Below, piece after piece: positions 25,224 through 33,959 of a stretch of DNA of 64,000 nt (positions within the stretch are counted from its first letter, which is position 1; the number at the start of each line of letters is the position of its first letter). Both the position numbers and the translations under genes were made by a program. The notes under the pieces were generated by a model that saw nothing but the letters and a program-made list of their open reading frames with translations, made no database searches and was not told the DNA's origin. The DNA comes from Thermosulfurimonas sp. F29 (GTDB lineage: Bacteria > Desulfobacterota > Thermodesulfobacteria > Thermodesulfobacteriales > Thermodesulfobacteriaceae). Location of the stretch: NCBI RefSeq assembly GCF_019688735.1, contig NZ_JAIFYA010000003.1:310001-374000 (forward strand). The letters run 5' to 3'.

Positions 25224-26527
25224 CTTCGTCCCACTCCGGTGTAACGGAATCCCAGGGCCTTAACGGTTTCGGGTTCGTAGATGTTGCGCATGTCCACCAG
25301 ATTGGGTTCGGCCATGATCTTTTTGATCTCCTGGAGGTCCAGGAACCGGAATTCGTTCCATTCGGTAAGGATGATGAGGGCGTGGGCTCCGCGAGCGGCC
25401 TCAAGGGGGTTTTTTACATAATCCACCCGGAGTTCCGGGAGCCAGCGCTGAAACTCCTCCATGGCCACCGGATCGTAAACGCGCACCCGGGCTCCCCGTT
25501 TTACCAGTTCCGGCACCACGGTGAGCGCCGGGGATTCCCGCACATCACTGGTGTTGGGCTTGAAGGAAAGCCCCAGGACCGCCACCGTCTTCCCGGAAAG
25601 ATCGCCGCAGAGGGCCTCCGCCTTCTCCACCGCTCGCCTCTTTTGTCTTTCGTTGACCTCTAACACGGCCTCGAGGATACGCATGGGGGAGCCCGCCTCG
25701 CGCCCCTGGTGCACCAGGGCCTTCACATCCTTCGGGAAACAGGATCCGCCGAAGCCCGGCCCGGGGTTCAGAAACTTCCGCCCGATCCGGGGGTCAAACC
25801 CCATGGCCCGGGCCACCACGGTCACATCCGCGCCCACCTTCTCACACAGATTGGCGATTTCGTTTATAAAACTCACCTTGGTGGCCAGGAAGGCGTTCGA
25901 GGCGTACTTGATCATCTCCGCGGTCTCGAGATCGGTGATGATGAAGGGGGTCTCGGCCAGATAGAGGGGCCGGTAGATGTCCTTAACGATGGCGATGGCG
26001 TAGGCGCTCTCTCCCCCAATGACCACCCGATCCGGGTGCATGAAGTCCTCCACCGCCGAACCCTCCCGCAAAAATTCCGGATTGGAGATGATGTCCACGG
26101 CCACATTGTTTTTCTTGTGTTTGTCGATAAGGCTCTTGATCCAACGATTGGTGCCCACCGGCACGGTGCTCTTGGTGACCACCACCTTGTAATCGTCCAG
26201 GGCCTCGGCCAGGGCCAGGGCCACTTCCCGGATCTGAGATAGATCGGCGGAACCATCCGGGGCCGGCGGAGTCCCGACGCAGATAAAGACGGCCAGGGCC
26301 TGTCTTACGGCCTTCCGCAGGTCGGTGGTGAAGGAGAGACGGCCGGCCTCCTTGTTTCTGTGCACCAGTTCCTCAAGCCCCGGCTCGTAAAAGGGAATTC
26401 GGCCCTTCTCGAGTTGTTTGATCTTGTCCCGATCCTTGTCCACGCAGATGACCTTCATGCCGAAGTCGGCCATTCCGGCCCCGGAAACCAGCCCCACATA
26501 ACCCGTCCCGATCACCGCGATGTGCAC
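25220..26527 (-). CDS. ugd: UDP-glucose 6-dehydrogenase
   Basis: 435 residues. NAD-binding motif IAVIGTGYVGLVSGAGMADF at the N-terminus, catalytic Cys in PGPGFGGSCFPKDVKAL near residue 262, and the C-terminal domain with LGLSFKPNTSDVRESPAL. It makes UDP-glucuronate for surface polysaccharides. The gene is divergent from the lipid A operon with about 100 bases between, consistent with a role at the cell envelope. Confidence 0.96.
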   Translation of the reverse strand: MHIAVIGTGYVGLVSGAGMADFGMKVICVDKDRDKIKQLEKGRIPFYEPGLEELVHRNKEAGRLSFTTDLRKAVRQALAVFICVGTPPAPDGSADLSQIREVALALAEALDDYKVVVTKSTVPVGTNRWIKSLIDKHKKNNVAVDIISNPEFLREGSAVEDFMHPDRVVIGGESAYAIAIVKDIYRPLYLAETPFIITDLETAEMIKYASNAFLATKVSFINEIANLCEKVGADVTVVARAMGFDPRIGRKFLNPGPGFGGSCFPKDVKALVHQGREAGSPMRILEAVLEVNERQKRRAVEKAEALCGDLSGKTVAVLGLSFKPNTSDVRESPALTVVPELVKRGARVRVYDPVAMEEFQRWLPELRVDYVKNPLEAARGAHALIILTEWNEFRFLDLQEIKKIMAEPNLVDMRNIYEPETVKALGFRYTGVGRS

Positions 26528-26593
26528 CCGCGTCCTCCTCTTCGGTTTTTTCCGGAAAGTTTAACTCACCCCGCATGATCGAAAAGAGTAAAT

Positions 26594-26622
26594 TTGAGAG
26601 GAAGAGGAAGGACGGGTATATT
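26594..26622 (+). promoter_or_regulatory. Promoter of the lpxD-lpxB operon
   Basis: TTGAGA (26594-26599) and TATATT (26617-26622) are separated by 17 bases. The lpxD ATG at 26630 lies only 7 bases after the -10 box, so the transcript from it would be nearly or fully leaderless. The only purine run, GAAAGGG, touches the ATG. Confidence 0.55.
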
Positions 26623-26629
26623 GAAAGGG

Positions 26630-27679
26630 ATGAGATACCGTCTCTCGGAATTGGGGGAAAAGATCGGAGCGGAGCTACGAGGAAGGGATTTCGAGGTTGA
26701 GGGAATTTCCTCCCTCGAACTGGCCGGCGAGAGGGAGCTAAGCTTCGTGGAATCCCGGGCCTGGGTTGCCGCTGCGAGAAGGAGCAAGGCGGGAGCACTT
26801 ATGGTCCCTCCGGAACTGGCCGGAGAGTTCCCCGGAAGGAGTCTTTTGATATGTCCGAATGTTCGGGTGGCCCTGGCCAGGGTGGCCCGACTTTTTTTTA
26901 AACCCGCACATCCCGCCCCGGGTATAAGCCCTCTTGCCGTAATCGAGGAGGGGGCCGATCTGGAAGAAGGGGTCTCGGTGGGCCCCTGGGTCTTCGTGGG
27001 GGCCGGGGCCCGCATCGGGGAGGGAAGTGTGCTTTACCCCGGGGTCTTTGTGGGAGCCGGGGCCAGGGTGGGGAGGCGGTGCGTACTCTACCCCTATGTG
27101 GTGCTTTATCCCGGTGTGCGTCTTGCGGATGAGGTGGTGGTCCACGCGGGAACGGTCATCGGGGCCGACGGTTTCGGATACGCTCAGGAAATAAGGCGGG
27201 ATGGGCTCCGGCACCTCAAGATTCCCCATTTCGGCACGGTGGAGATCGGTCCGGAGGTTGAGATCGGGGCCAATTCCTGTGTGGATCGTGCCACCTTTGG
27301 GGTCACCCGGGTGGGAGCCGGCTCCAAAATCGACAATCTTACCCAGATCGGACACAATGTAGAGATCGGGGAGGGCTGTATCATCGTGGCTCAGTGCGGG
27401 CTCGGGGGCCACGCACGCCTGGGGCGCTATGTAATGCTGGGCGGACAGGTGGGAATTGCTCCCGGAGCGGAAATCGGTGATGGGGCCCGGGTGGCGGCCA
27501 AGTCCGGCATCTCCGGAAAGATTTCCCCCGGCGAAGAAGTGGCCGGGATACCGGCCATACCGGCCCGTATCTGGCGCAGGGCCGCGGTGGCTTTCGCAAA
27601 ACTCCCCGATATGGTAAAGGATTGGCGAAGATTGCGGACCCTTCTTTCAGGCCCCGAACCGGATGGAGGTTCGAAGTGA
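26630..27679 (+). CDS. lpxD: UDP-3-O-acylglucosamine N-acyltransferase LpxD
   Basis: 349 residues from the ATG at 26630 (MRYRLSELGEKIGAEL). The N-terminal uridine-binding domain is followed by hexapeptide repeats of a left-handed beta helix (from about 100). The catalytic His lies in LTQIGHNVEIG. It adds the N-linked acyl chain in the third step of lipid A synthesis. First gene of a compact operon with fabZ, lpxA, lpxI, an oxidoreductase and lpxB. Confidence 0.96.
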   Translation: MRYRLSELGEKIGAELRGRDFEVEGISSLELAGERELSFVESRAWVAAARRSKAGALMVPPELAGEFPGRSLLICPNVRVALARVARLFFKPAHPAPGISPLAVIEEGADLEEGVSVGPWVFVGAGARIGEGSVLYPGVFVGAGARVGRRCVLYPYVVLYPGVRLADEVVVHAGTVIGADGFGYAQEIRRDGLRHLKIPHFGTVEIGPEVEIGANSCVDRATFGVTRVGAGSKIDNLTQIGHNVEIGEGCIIVAQCGLGGHARLGRYVMLGGQVGIAPGAEIGDGARVAAKSGISGKISPGEEVAGIPAIPARIWRRAAVAFAKLPDMVKDWRRLRTLLSGPEPDGGSK

Positions 27680-28116
27680 GCACACATGAACTCTCACCCC
27701 GAGAGATACTGGATCTCCTTCCCCACCGTTTCCCCTTCCTCATGGTGGATCGGGTGGAGGAGGTGGATTGCGAGAGGCAATACATCCGGGCCATAAAAAA
27801 TGTCACTCACAACGAACCCTTTTTCCAGGGCCACTTTCCGGAAAACCCCCTCATGCCCGGGGTGATGCTGGTGGAGGCCATGGCTCAGGTTGGGGCCCTC
27901 TTCATGAAGGCGTGTGTTCCGGAGTTTCGGGAAAAACTATTCGTACTGGCCGGGCTCGATCGGGTGCGTTTCCGGCAACCGGTCCTCCCCGGAGATACGC
28001 TGGTCATTGAGGCTCGGGGCTTCAAACAGAAGGGACACATCCTTAAAACCTCGGTGCGAATCCTGGTAAAGGGAAAAGTTGCGGCGGAAGCCGAAATCAC
28101 GGCGGCCATGAGGTGA
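27676..28116 (+). CDS. fabZ: 3-hydroxyacyl-ACP dehydratase FabZ
   Basis: 146 residues from a GTG that overlaps the lpxD stop by 4 bases. Hot-dog fold with the FabZ pattern LLPHRFPFLMVDRVEEV, QGHFPENPLMPGVMLVEAMA (catalytic His and Glu), and FRQPVLPGDTLVIEA. It dehydrates beta-hydroxyacyl-ACP in fatty acid synthesis and competes for the same substrate as LpxA and LpxD, which explains its place in the operon. Confidence 0.96.
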   Translation: MSTHELSPREILDLLPHRFPFLMVDRVEEVDCERQYIRAIKNVTHNEPFFQGHFPENPLMPGVMLVEAMAQVGALFMKACVPEFREKLFVLAGLDRVRFRQPVLPGDTLVIEARGFKQKGHILKTSVRILVKGKVAAEAEITAAMR

Positions 28117-28119
28117 ACC

Positions 28120-28929
28120 ATGCGCAGAATACATCCCACCGCGGTCATTGATCCCAGTGCGGAAATCGAGGACGGTGTGGAGATAGGCCCTTACGCCATA
28201 ATCGGTCCGCGGGTTTTTGTCGGGGAGGGAACCCGCATAGGAGCCCATGTGGTAATCGAGCGAGATACCCGTATCGGGAAAGGCAACCTGATCAACCACC
28301 ACGCGGTTATCGGGGCCGATCCACAACATCTGGCCTATCGGGGCGAGGAGTCCCGGGTGGAAATTGGCGACGAAAATATTATTCGAGAATTCGTGACCAT
28401 TCATCGCGGCACCGCTCTGGATCAACGGCTTACGCGGATAGGAAACCGGTGTTTGCTCATGGCCTATGTACATATTGCCCATGACTGTTTCCTGGGTGAT
28501 GAGGTGATCATGGCCAACGGTGCCACTCTGGGAGGGCATGTCCGCGTGGGGGACCGGGTGGTCTTTGGAGGGCTTTCGGCGGTGCACCAGTTCTGCCGGA
28601 TAGGCTCCTATGCCTTTGTGAGTGCCATGAGCGGGGTTGATAAGGATGTGCCCCCATTCGTGAAGGTCTTCGGCGTCCCGGCCAAGATCCAGGGACTTAA
28701 CCTGGTGGGATTGCGCCGGGCCGGTTTTGATCGGGACAGTATCCGGAGGATCTCTCAGGCCCTGGGAATCTTCCTGGACGGTCCGGCCCGCCTATCGGAG
28801 ACCATCGAGGAACTTCGGGACGCTTTCCCCGGGGATCCGCATGTGGGAGAATTTATCCGTTTTATCGAAAACCCTTCCCGGCAGGGAATTATGCGCCGCA
28901 AACCCTTCGAGGGAGAAGAAGCCTTTTAG
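28120..28929 (+). CDS. lpxA: UDP-N-acetylglucosamine O-acyltransferase LpxA
   Basis: 269 residues. Hexapeptide beta helix from the N-terminus (IHPTAVIDPSAEIEDGVEIG), catalytic His in HIAHDCFLGDEV near residue 122, and the C-terminal helical part (LVGLRRAGFDRDSIRRI). It starts lipid A synthesis by acylating UDP-GlcNAc or, if the diamino sugar is made, UDP-GlcNAc3N. Three bases separate it from fabZ. Confidence 0.97.
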   Translation: MRRIHPTAVIDPSAEIEDGVEIGPYAIIGPRVFVGEGTRIGAHVVIERDTRIGKGNLINHHAVIGADPQHLAYRGEESRVEIGDENIIREFVTIHRGTALDQRLTRIGNRCLLMAYVHIAHDCFLGDEVIMANGATLGGHVRVGDRVVFGGLSAVHQFCRIGSYAFVSAMSGVDKDVPPFVKVFGVPAKIQGLNLVGLRRAGFDRDSIRRISQALGIFLDGPARLSETIEELRDAFPGDPHVGEFIRFIENPSRQGIMRRKPFEGEEAF

Positions 28930-28933
28930 ACCG

Positions 28934-29743
28934 ATGCCTCCGGGAAAACCCCTTGGGCTCGTGGCCGGGGAGGGACATGCCCCGATCTATTTCGTGGAAA
29001 GGCTTACCGGAGAAGGTGTACCTCTGGTGGTGGTTACCTTTTCGGATGACCAGGCCCAAAGACTTTCGGCAGCGGGAGCCCGGGTGTTCCGGATCCGTAT
29101 GGGTCAGTTCGGCAGACTCCTGAAGATTTTGAGGGAACACGATGTGCAGGAGGTTACCTTTCTGGGAAAGATCGAGAAACCCAGGGCCCTGCGGGAAGCC
29201 CTTCCGGATCTTCGGGCCCTTATTCTATGGAAGCGACTCGCAAGCCGCAACGATGATGCCATTCTGAGGGCCGTATGTCAGGAGTTCGAAAAGGAAGGGT
29301 TTCGCGTGGTCTCACCGGCGGAACAACTTCCGGAACTTCTCACCCCGGAGGGGGTACTCACCCGACGGGCTCCCTCTCGGGAGGAGTGGAAGGATATCCG
29401 CTGGGGGCTTTCCGTAGCCCGGCGTATAGGAGAGCTCGACATCGGACAGTGTGTGGTGGTTAAGGAACGCATGGTGGTGGCGGTGGAGGCCATGGAGGGG
29501 ACGGATGAGACCATCCGCCGGGCCGGGCGGTATCGTCGGGGAGCCGTGGTGATCAAGATCCTCAAGCCCACACAGGATCCCAGACTGGATCTTCCCTCCG
29601 CCGGAGCGGAGACGATTCGCGTGATGCGCGAGGCCGGAGCACGGGTCCTGGCCCTGGAGGCCGGAAAAAGTCTCTTTTTCGAGCAAGATGAAGCCATACG
29701 CGAGGCCGATCGGGCCGGAATAAGTATAGTGGGGGTGCGATGA
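28934..29743 (+). CDS. lpxI: UDP-2,3-diacylglucosamine diphosphatase LpxI
   Basis: 269 residues from the ATG at 28934 (MPPGKPLGLVAGEGHAPIYF). LpxI (formerly DUF1009) replaces LpxH in alphaproteobacteria and many delta-type lineages. Seen here are FRIRMGQFGRLLKILREH, VTFLGKIEKPR, DDAILRAVCQEFEKEG and the C-terminal VMREAGARVLALEAGKSLFF. It hydrolyses the UDP-lipid to lipid X. It overlaps the next gene by 4 bases. Confidence 0.94.
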   Translation: MPPGKPLGLVAGEGHAPIYFVERLTGEGVPLVVVTFSDDQAQRLSAAGARVFRIRMGQFGRLLKILREHDVQEVTFLGKIEKPRALREALPDLRALILWKRLASRNDDAILRAVCQEFEKEGFRVVSPAEQLPELLTPEGVLTRRAPSREEWKDIRWGLSVARRIGELDIGQCVVVKERMVVAVEAMEGTDETIRRAGRYRRGAVVIKILKPTQDPRLDLPSAGAETIRVMREAGARVLALEAGKSLFFEQDEAIREADRAGISIVGVR

Positions 29744-30708
29744 GAAGAGTTCGGGTGGGAGTCATCGGAGTAGGACACCTGGGTCGATTCCACGCCGAAA
29801 AGTTCGCCCGTCTTCCGGGAGTTGAGCTCGCGGGAGTAGCCGACATAGTGGAGGAGCGAGCCCGACGGATCGGAGAGGTTCACCGGGTCTTCTGGACCAC
29901 CGATTACCGAAACCTCCTTCCCCGTGTAGAAGCCCTTTCCATCGTCACGCCCACCGTTACCCACTATGAGATCGCCAGAGACTGTCTTTCCGCCGGCAAA
30001 CACCTATTCGTGGAAAAACCCCTTACCGAACATCCCGAGACCGCCGCCGAGCTGGTAGAACTGGCCGAAAAGAAGGGTCTCGTTCTCCAGGTAGGACACA
30101 TTGAGCGTTTCCAGCCCTCGATAAAGCGTCTTCTTTCCCGCGTGCGCCGTCCTCTTTTCGTGGAGGCTCACAGGCTTTCGGGATTCTCCCCCCGGGCCCT
30201 CGATGTGGATGTAATTCTTGATCTCATGATCCACGACCTGGATCTCCTTTTAGCCCTGAACCCGGAGGGCGGTGTGCAAAGTATGCTTGTCGCGGGGGCC
30301 CCGGTACTCTCTCCGCGGATCGACATCGCCAGCGTGCGCATCCTTTTCGACAACGGACTCTCGGCCAATCTCACCGCCAGCCGCATCTCTCTCACCCCTC
30401 AGAGACGGTTCCGGGTCTTTGAACCGGGAGGTTATTTTTCCGCCGATACCCTGAAACGACGCTACTTCGAAGTCCGTCTGGGAGAGAAGGGACAACTCAC
30501 CCCCCTGGAGGAATCCTTTCCCGAGGCCGATCCCCTGCAGGAGGAACTTGCGGAATTTGTTAGATCGGTTGCAGAGGGACGGGACCCTCCGGTATCCGGA
30601 AGGGAGGCCCTGAGGGCCCTGGAACTGGCTCACCGCATCAAGGAGGAAATCCAGGATTATCTGCGCCTTTGCGGGGAGGAGCTCCGCTTTGAAAGCCTCA
30701 AGTTCTAA
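29740..30708 (+). CDS. Gfo/Idh/MocA-family oxidoreductase (possible GnnA)
   Basis: 322 residues. Rossmann motif VGVIGVGHLGRFHAEKFARL, then the family's GKHLFVEKPLTEHPETAAEL with the catalytic Lys, and VILDLMIHDLDLLLAL with the metal/substrate His. Location between lpxI and lpxB, with 4- and 20-base overlaps, implies a sugar-nucleotide step for lipid A. GnnA (UDP-GlcNAc 3-dehydrogenase), which leads to amide-linked lipid A, belongs to this family. No GnnB aminotransferase is in the window, so the role is inferred. Confidence 0.85.
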   Translation: MRRVRVGVIGVGHLGRFHAEKFARLPGVELAGVADIVEERARRIGEVHRVFWTTDYRNLLPRVEALSIVTPTVTHYEIARDCLSAGKHLFVEKPLTEHPETAAELVELAEKKGLVLQVGHIERFQPSIKRLLSRVRRPLFVEAHRLSGFSPRALDVDVILDLMIHDLDLLLALNPEGGVQSMLVAGAPVLSPRIDIASVRILFDNGLSANLTASRISLTPQRRFRVFEPGGYFSADTLKRRYFEVRLGEKGQLTPLEESFPEADPLQEELAEFVRSVAEGRDPPVSGREALRALELAHRIKEEIQDYLRLCGEELRFESLKF

Positions 30709-31867
30709 GGTTTTGATCGTGGCCGGGGAGGAATCCGGAGACCTTTACGGGGCGGAACTCCTGCGTCGGGTGCGGGAAATTCAGCCGGGATTTACCTTTT
30801 ACGGTATCGGGGGCCGAAGGATGCGGGCCGCGGGGCTGGAGTGTCTGTATCCGGCGGAACCGCTGGCCGTGGTGGGACTACCGGGGCTCTCCGAGCTACG
30901 ACTCCTGCGTGAAGCCTGGCACAGACTCGCGAAATTCCTGCGGGAGGGATGCCCCCGGGCGGCGGTCCTCATCGACTTTCCCGGATTCAATTTACGCCTG
31001 GCCAAACTGTGTCGCAAACTCGGGATACCGGTCTTCTATTACATCGCCCCTCAGGTGTGGGCCTGGCATCGAAGCCGTCTTCGCATTCTCCGCAAAACCG
31101 TGGATCTTCTGGCGGTGGTGCTCCCCTTTGAAAAAGAGTTCTTCGAACAGGAGGGAATCCGAGCCGTTTTCGTAGGACATCCTCTGGTGGATCTGGTGCG
31201 TCCGGCCCTCTCCCGGGAAACTTTTTTTGAGATCGCCGGTCTGAACCCCCATCATCCCCTCCTGGGCATCTTTCCCGGTAGTCGCCGGAGTGAGGTGGAA
31301 CGCCTGCTTCCGGTGTTTGCAAAGACCTATGAGATACTCAAAAGGGACCATCCCCGGCTCCAGGCCGTGGTGGTCAAGGCTCCGGGGCTACCGAAAACCC
31401 TCCTCTGGGAGGATCTCGAGCGCCGGATCAAGGTGTTGGAGGGCTACCAGCACGAGGTGCTCCAACACGCTGAGGCGGCCCTCCTTGCCTCGGGGACCAT
31501 CACCCTGGAGGCGGCTCTGCTCGAAACTCCCATGGTAGCGGCCTATCGGCTTCCCGCCCTGGCCTACCTTCTGGCCAGGATCCTGGTGAAGGTTCCTTAC
31601 ATCACCCTTCCCAATCTCATCCTCGGGGAAGGGGTGGTTCCGGAATTCATCCAGGGCGGGGTACAACCCGAGGCCCTGGCCGGCGCCCTGCGCCCCTACC
31701 TCTTCGAGACCCACATACGGAAAGAGACCCGCCGAAAACTCGCCCGCGTTAAAGAACTTCTCGGAGGCAAGGGAGCCTCCTGGCGGGTGGCGGAACTTCT
31801 GGTGGATTTCCTGCGCTCTATTTCACCACCAGAACCTCTACCGTCTTCGGCTTCCGCAACACATTGA
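30689..31867 (+). CDS. lpxB: Lipid-A-disaccharide synthase LpxB
   Basis: About 392 residues. It joins lipid X and UDP-diacylglucosamine. GT19 features: VLIVAGEESGDLYGAELLRR at the N-terminus, IDFPGFNLRLAKLCRKLGIP, YYIAPQVWAWHRSRLRILRK, GHPLVDLVRPA and GIFPGSRRSEVERLLPVF. The likely start is a TTG at 30689 with GGGGAGGAG upstream, inside the preceding gene. Its last 50 bases overlap the convergent debranching-enzyme gene. Confidence 0.95.
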   Translation: MKASSSKVLIVAGEESGDLYGAELLRRVREIQPGFTFYGIGGRRMRAAGLECLYPAEPLAVVGLPGLSELRLLREAWHRLAKFLREGCPRAAVLIDFPGFNLRLAKLCRKLGIPVFYYIAPQVWAWHRSRLRILRKTVDLLAVVLPFEKEFFEQEGIRAVFVGHPLVDLVRPALSRETFFEIAGLNPHHPLLGIFPGSRRSEVERLLPVFAKTYEILKRDHPRLQAVVVKAPGLPKTLLWEDLERRIKVLEGYQHEVLQHAEAALLASGTITLEAALLETPMVAAYRLPALAYLLARILVKVPYITLPNLILGEGVVPEFIQGGVQPEALAGALRPYLFETHIRKETRRKLARVKELLGGKGASWRVAELLVDFLRSISPPEPLPSSASATH

Positions 31868-33959
31868 CCACCACATCCCTCTCGTAGCGCCGGAACTCAA
31901 GATCCACGGTATGCTCTCCCACCCGGAGCCCTGTAAGCCTTACCCAGGAAAGGAATTCCGGAAGACGCGGACGAATAAAGGCCAAGCCCTTGCCGGTGAA
32001 TTTGAGCCCCAGGGAGGCGGAAAGAAGCATGAAAACCGACCCCGAGGCCCAGGCCTGGGGACTGCAGGCCACGGGATAGGATACCGGGCCCTCTCCGGCC
32101 CGACGGTTGAAACCACAGAAGAGCTCGGGAAGACGGTGGTGAGGGAAGTAATGGCTGGCCTCGAAAAGTCCCCGAAAGATGCGCTCAAGGGGTACCTTGA
32201 GTTCATAGGAAGCCAGGCCCTGAGCAATGAGGGCATTATCATGCGGCCATACCGAACCGTTGTGATAGGAAACTGGATTATAAAAAACCTCCTTTCTGGA
32301 AAGAGTGCGTACCCCCCATCCTGAGAAAAGATCCGGTTCAAAGAGCCTGCCGGCTAGATCCCGGGCCTCTTCCTCGGAAAGGACCTCGGCAAAGAGAAGA
32401 TGCCCGGGGTTAGAAGTCTTAACCAGACACGGTCTTTTCCGACCATCCAGAGCCAGGGCGGGAAAATCAGCCCCCGGAGGGAAAAAAAGTCGCCGGAGTT
32501 TCTCACGAACCCCCTCAGCCCGGGAAAGGAAGGAGAGCACCAGGTCATGCTTGGCCAGTGCCCGAGCCATACGAGCCATCTCCAGATAGGCCCGGTAAAG
32601 ATAGCCCTGAATCTCCACCAGGGCCACCGGAGGCTCAGGAAAGGTACCATCCCGGTGAAATACACTGTCGTGGGAGTCCTTCCAGCCCTTGTTAACCAAA
32701 CCCTCCTCGGAGGGACGATACTCGATAAGACCGTCCCCATCGAGGTCTCCGTAATGTTCCATCCACTCCAGGGCCAGCTCCAGGTGCACCCAGAGCCTTT
32801 TTAAAAATTCGAGATCCTGGGTCCTTTCGAAATAGGTTCCGGCCAGAATGATGAAGAGCGGGGTAGCGTCCACCGAACCGTAATAACGACCAAAAGGGAT
32901 CTCTCCGGTGGAGGCCATCTCCCCGAACCGCATTTCATGGACGATCTTACCCGGCTCGGCATCGCGGGAGGGATCGTGTTCCGTAGCCTGAGTCCGGGCC
33001 AGCACCTCCAGTACGCCCCGGGCGATATCCGGATTAAACCAGAGCGTCTGCAACCCCACTATGAGACCGTCTCGTCCGAAGACAGTATTGAACCAGGGGA
33101 TGCCCGCATAAGGATAGAGCCCGTAAGGAGTACGAGTCAGCATCATGAAGAGATCGTATTCCGAACGTTCCAGCCAGCGGTTAAAGTACTCATTGGAGCT
33201 CTCCACCCGGACACTCGAGCGGGTAAATTCCTTGCGTTCCCGTCGTCTCAGGAAAAGAGCGGAACGAAAATTCCCGGATCGCTCTTCCCTTCCCTCGACA
33301 CACCGCACCGCAAGTCCCAGATTGATTCTCTCCTTCGGGGCTAGATGCAGCAGGAAACGGGCCTCCGTGGGGGATATCCTCTCGGGTTTTTCGGAAAATG
33401 TGATCTCCACCGTACGAACCACTCCGTCCAATCCGTGATACCTTATTCTCACCACATCCTCCTCCACCTCGGGGGGCAGGGTATGTCCCCTTCTGCGGCG
33501 TGGAGTGCCCCGCACCTCGAAGATATCCACAAAGTCCGCCCCGAAGGCCAGGGTCACCGGGAGCTCCAGTTCGCGGAAGGCGTAATTGGTAAAGACGATT
33601 TCCTCATAGTAGTCCCCCTCATAAAGCAGCTTGGTCCGCCGGAGGTGAATAGCACCCCGCGGAAGAAATACCTCTCCGAAAAAGAGATCCGGATTGGTGA
33701 GGTTTACCTGAATGAGAATCCCGTCAGGGGAAAGAGCGGAACCGAGGAGGAAAGGCCTGGTCTCGCAGCAGAAAAGTTCGAGGCGCGAAAGGAATCTGGT
33801 CCCCCGGTGATAAAGGCCCAGTTCTCCGAGCCCCCCCGGACGGATATCTCCCTCGGCATTAAAGAGGGCAAAGGTATCCCCGTGTTTGAAGGTGAGGTTG
33901 CGCGGGGAAAGCCCCGGGCTCTGGGCCAGGATGTAAAACTTCAGGCCGCCTTCCGCCAA
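31818..33959 (-). CDS. Amylo-alpha-1,6-glucosidase / glycogen-debranching-type protein
   Basis: 713 residues. An N-terminal GDE_N_bis-type beta-sandwich domain (HGDTFALFNAEGDI, GLYHRGTRFLSRLEL) is followed by an (alpha/alpha)6 catalytic domain with AGIPWFNTVFGRDGLIVGLQ, NKGWKDSHDSVFHRDG (acidic residues of the active site) and NGSVWPHDNALIA. It probably removes alpha-1,6 branches or acts on a related alpha-glucan. It overlaps the upstream glycosyltransferase by 19 bases and forms a two-gene unit with it. Confidence 0.88.
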   Translation of the reverse strand: MAEGGLKFYILAQSPGLSPRNLTFKHGDTFALFNAEGDIRPGGLGELGLYHRGTRFLSRLELFCCETRPFLLGSALSPDGILIQVNLTNPDLFFGEVFLPRGAIHLRRTKLLYEGDYYEEIVFTNYAFRELELPVTLAFGADFVDIFEVRGTPRRRRGHTLPPEVEEDVVRIRYHGLDGVVRTVEITFSEKPERISPTEARFLLHLAPKERINLGLAVRCVEGREERSGNFRSALFLRRRERKEFTRSSVRVESSNEYFNRWLERSEYDLFMMLTRTPYGLYPYAGIPWFNTVFGRDGLIVGLQTLWFNPDIARGVLEVLARTQATEHDPSRDAEPGKIVHEMRFGEMASTGEIPFGRYYGSVDATPLFIILAGTYFERTQDLEFLKRLWVHLELALEWMEHYGDLDGDGLIEYRPSEEGLVNKGWKDSHDSVFHRDGTFPEPPVALVEIQGYLYRAYLEMARMARALAKHDLVLSFLSRAEGVREKLRRLFFPPGADFPALALDGRKRPCLVKTSNPGHLLFAEVLSEEEARDLAGRLFEPDLFSGWGVRTLSRKEVFYNPVSYHNGSVWPHDNALIAQGLASYELKVPLERIFRGLFEASHYFPHHRLPELFCGFNRRAGEGPVSYPVACSPQAWASGSVFMLLSASLGLKFTGKGLAFIRPRLPEFLSWVRLTGLRVGEHTVDLEFRRYERDVVVNVLRKPKTVEVLVVK

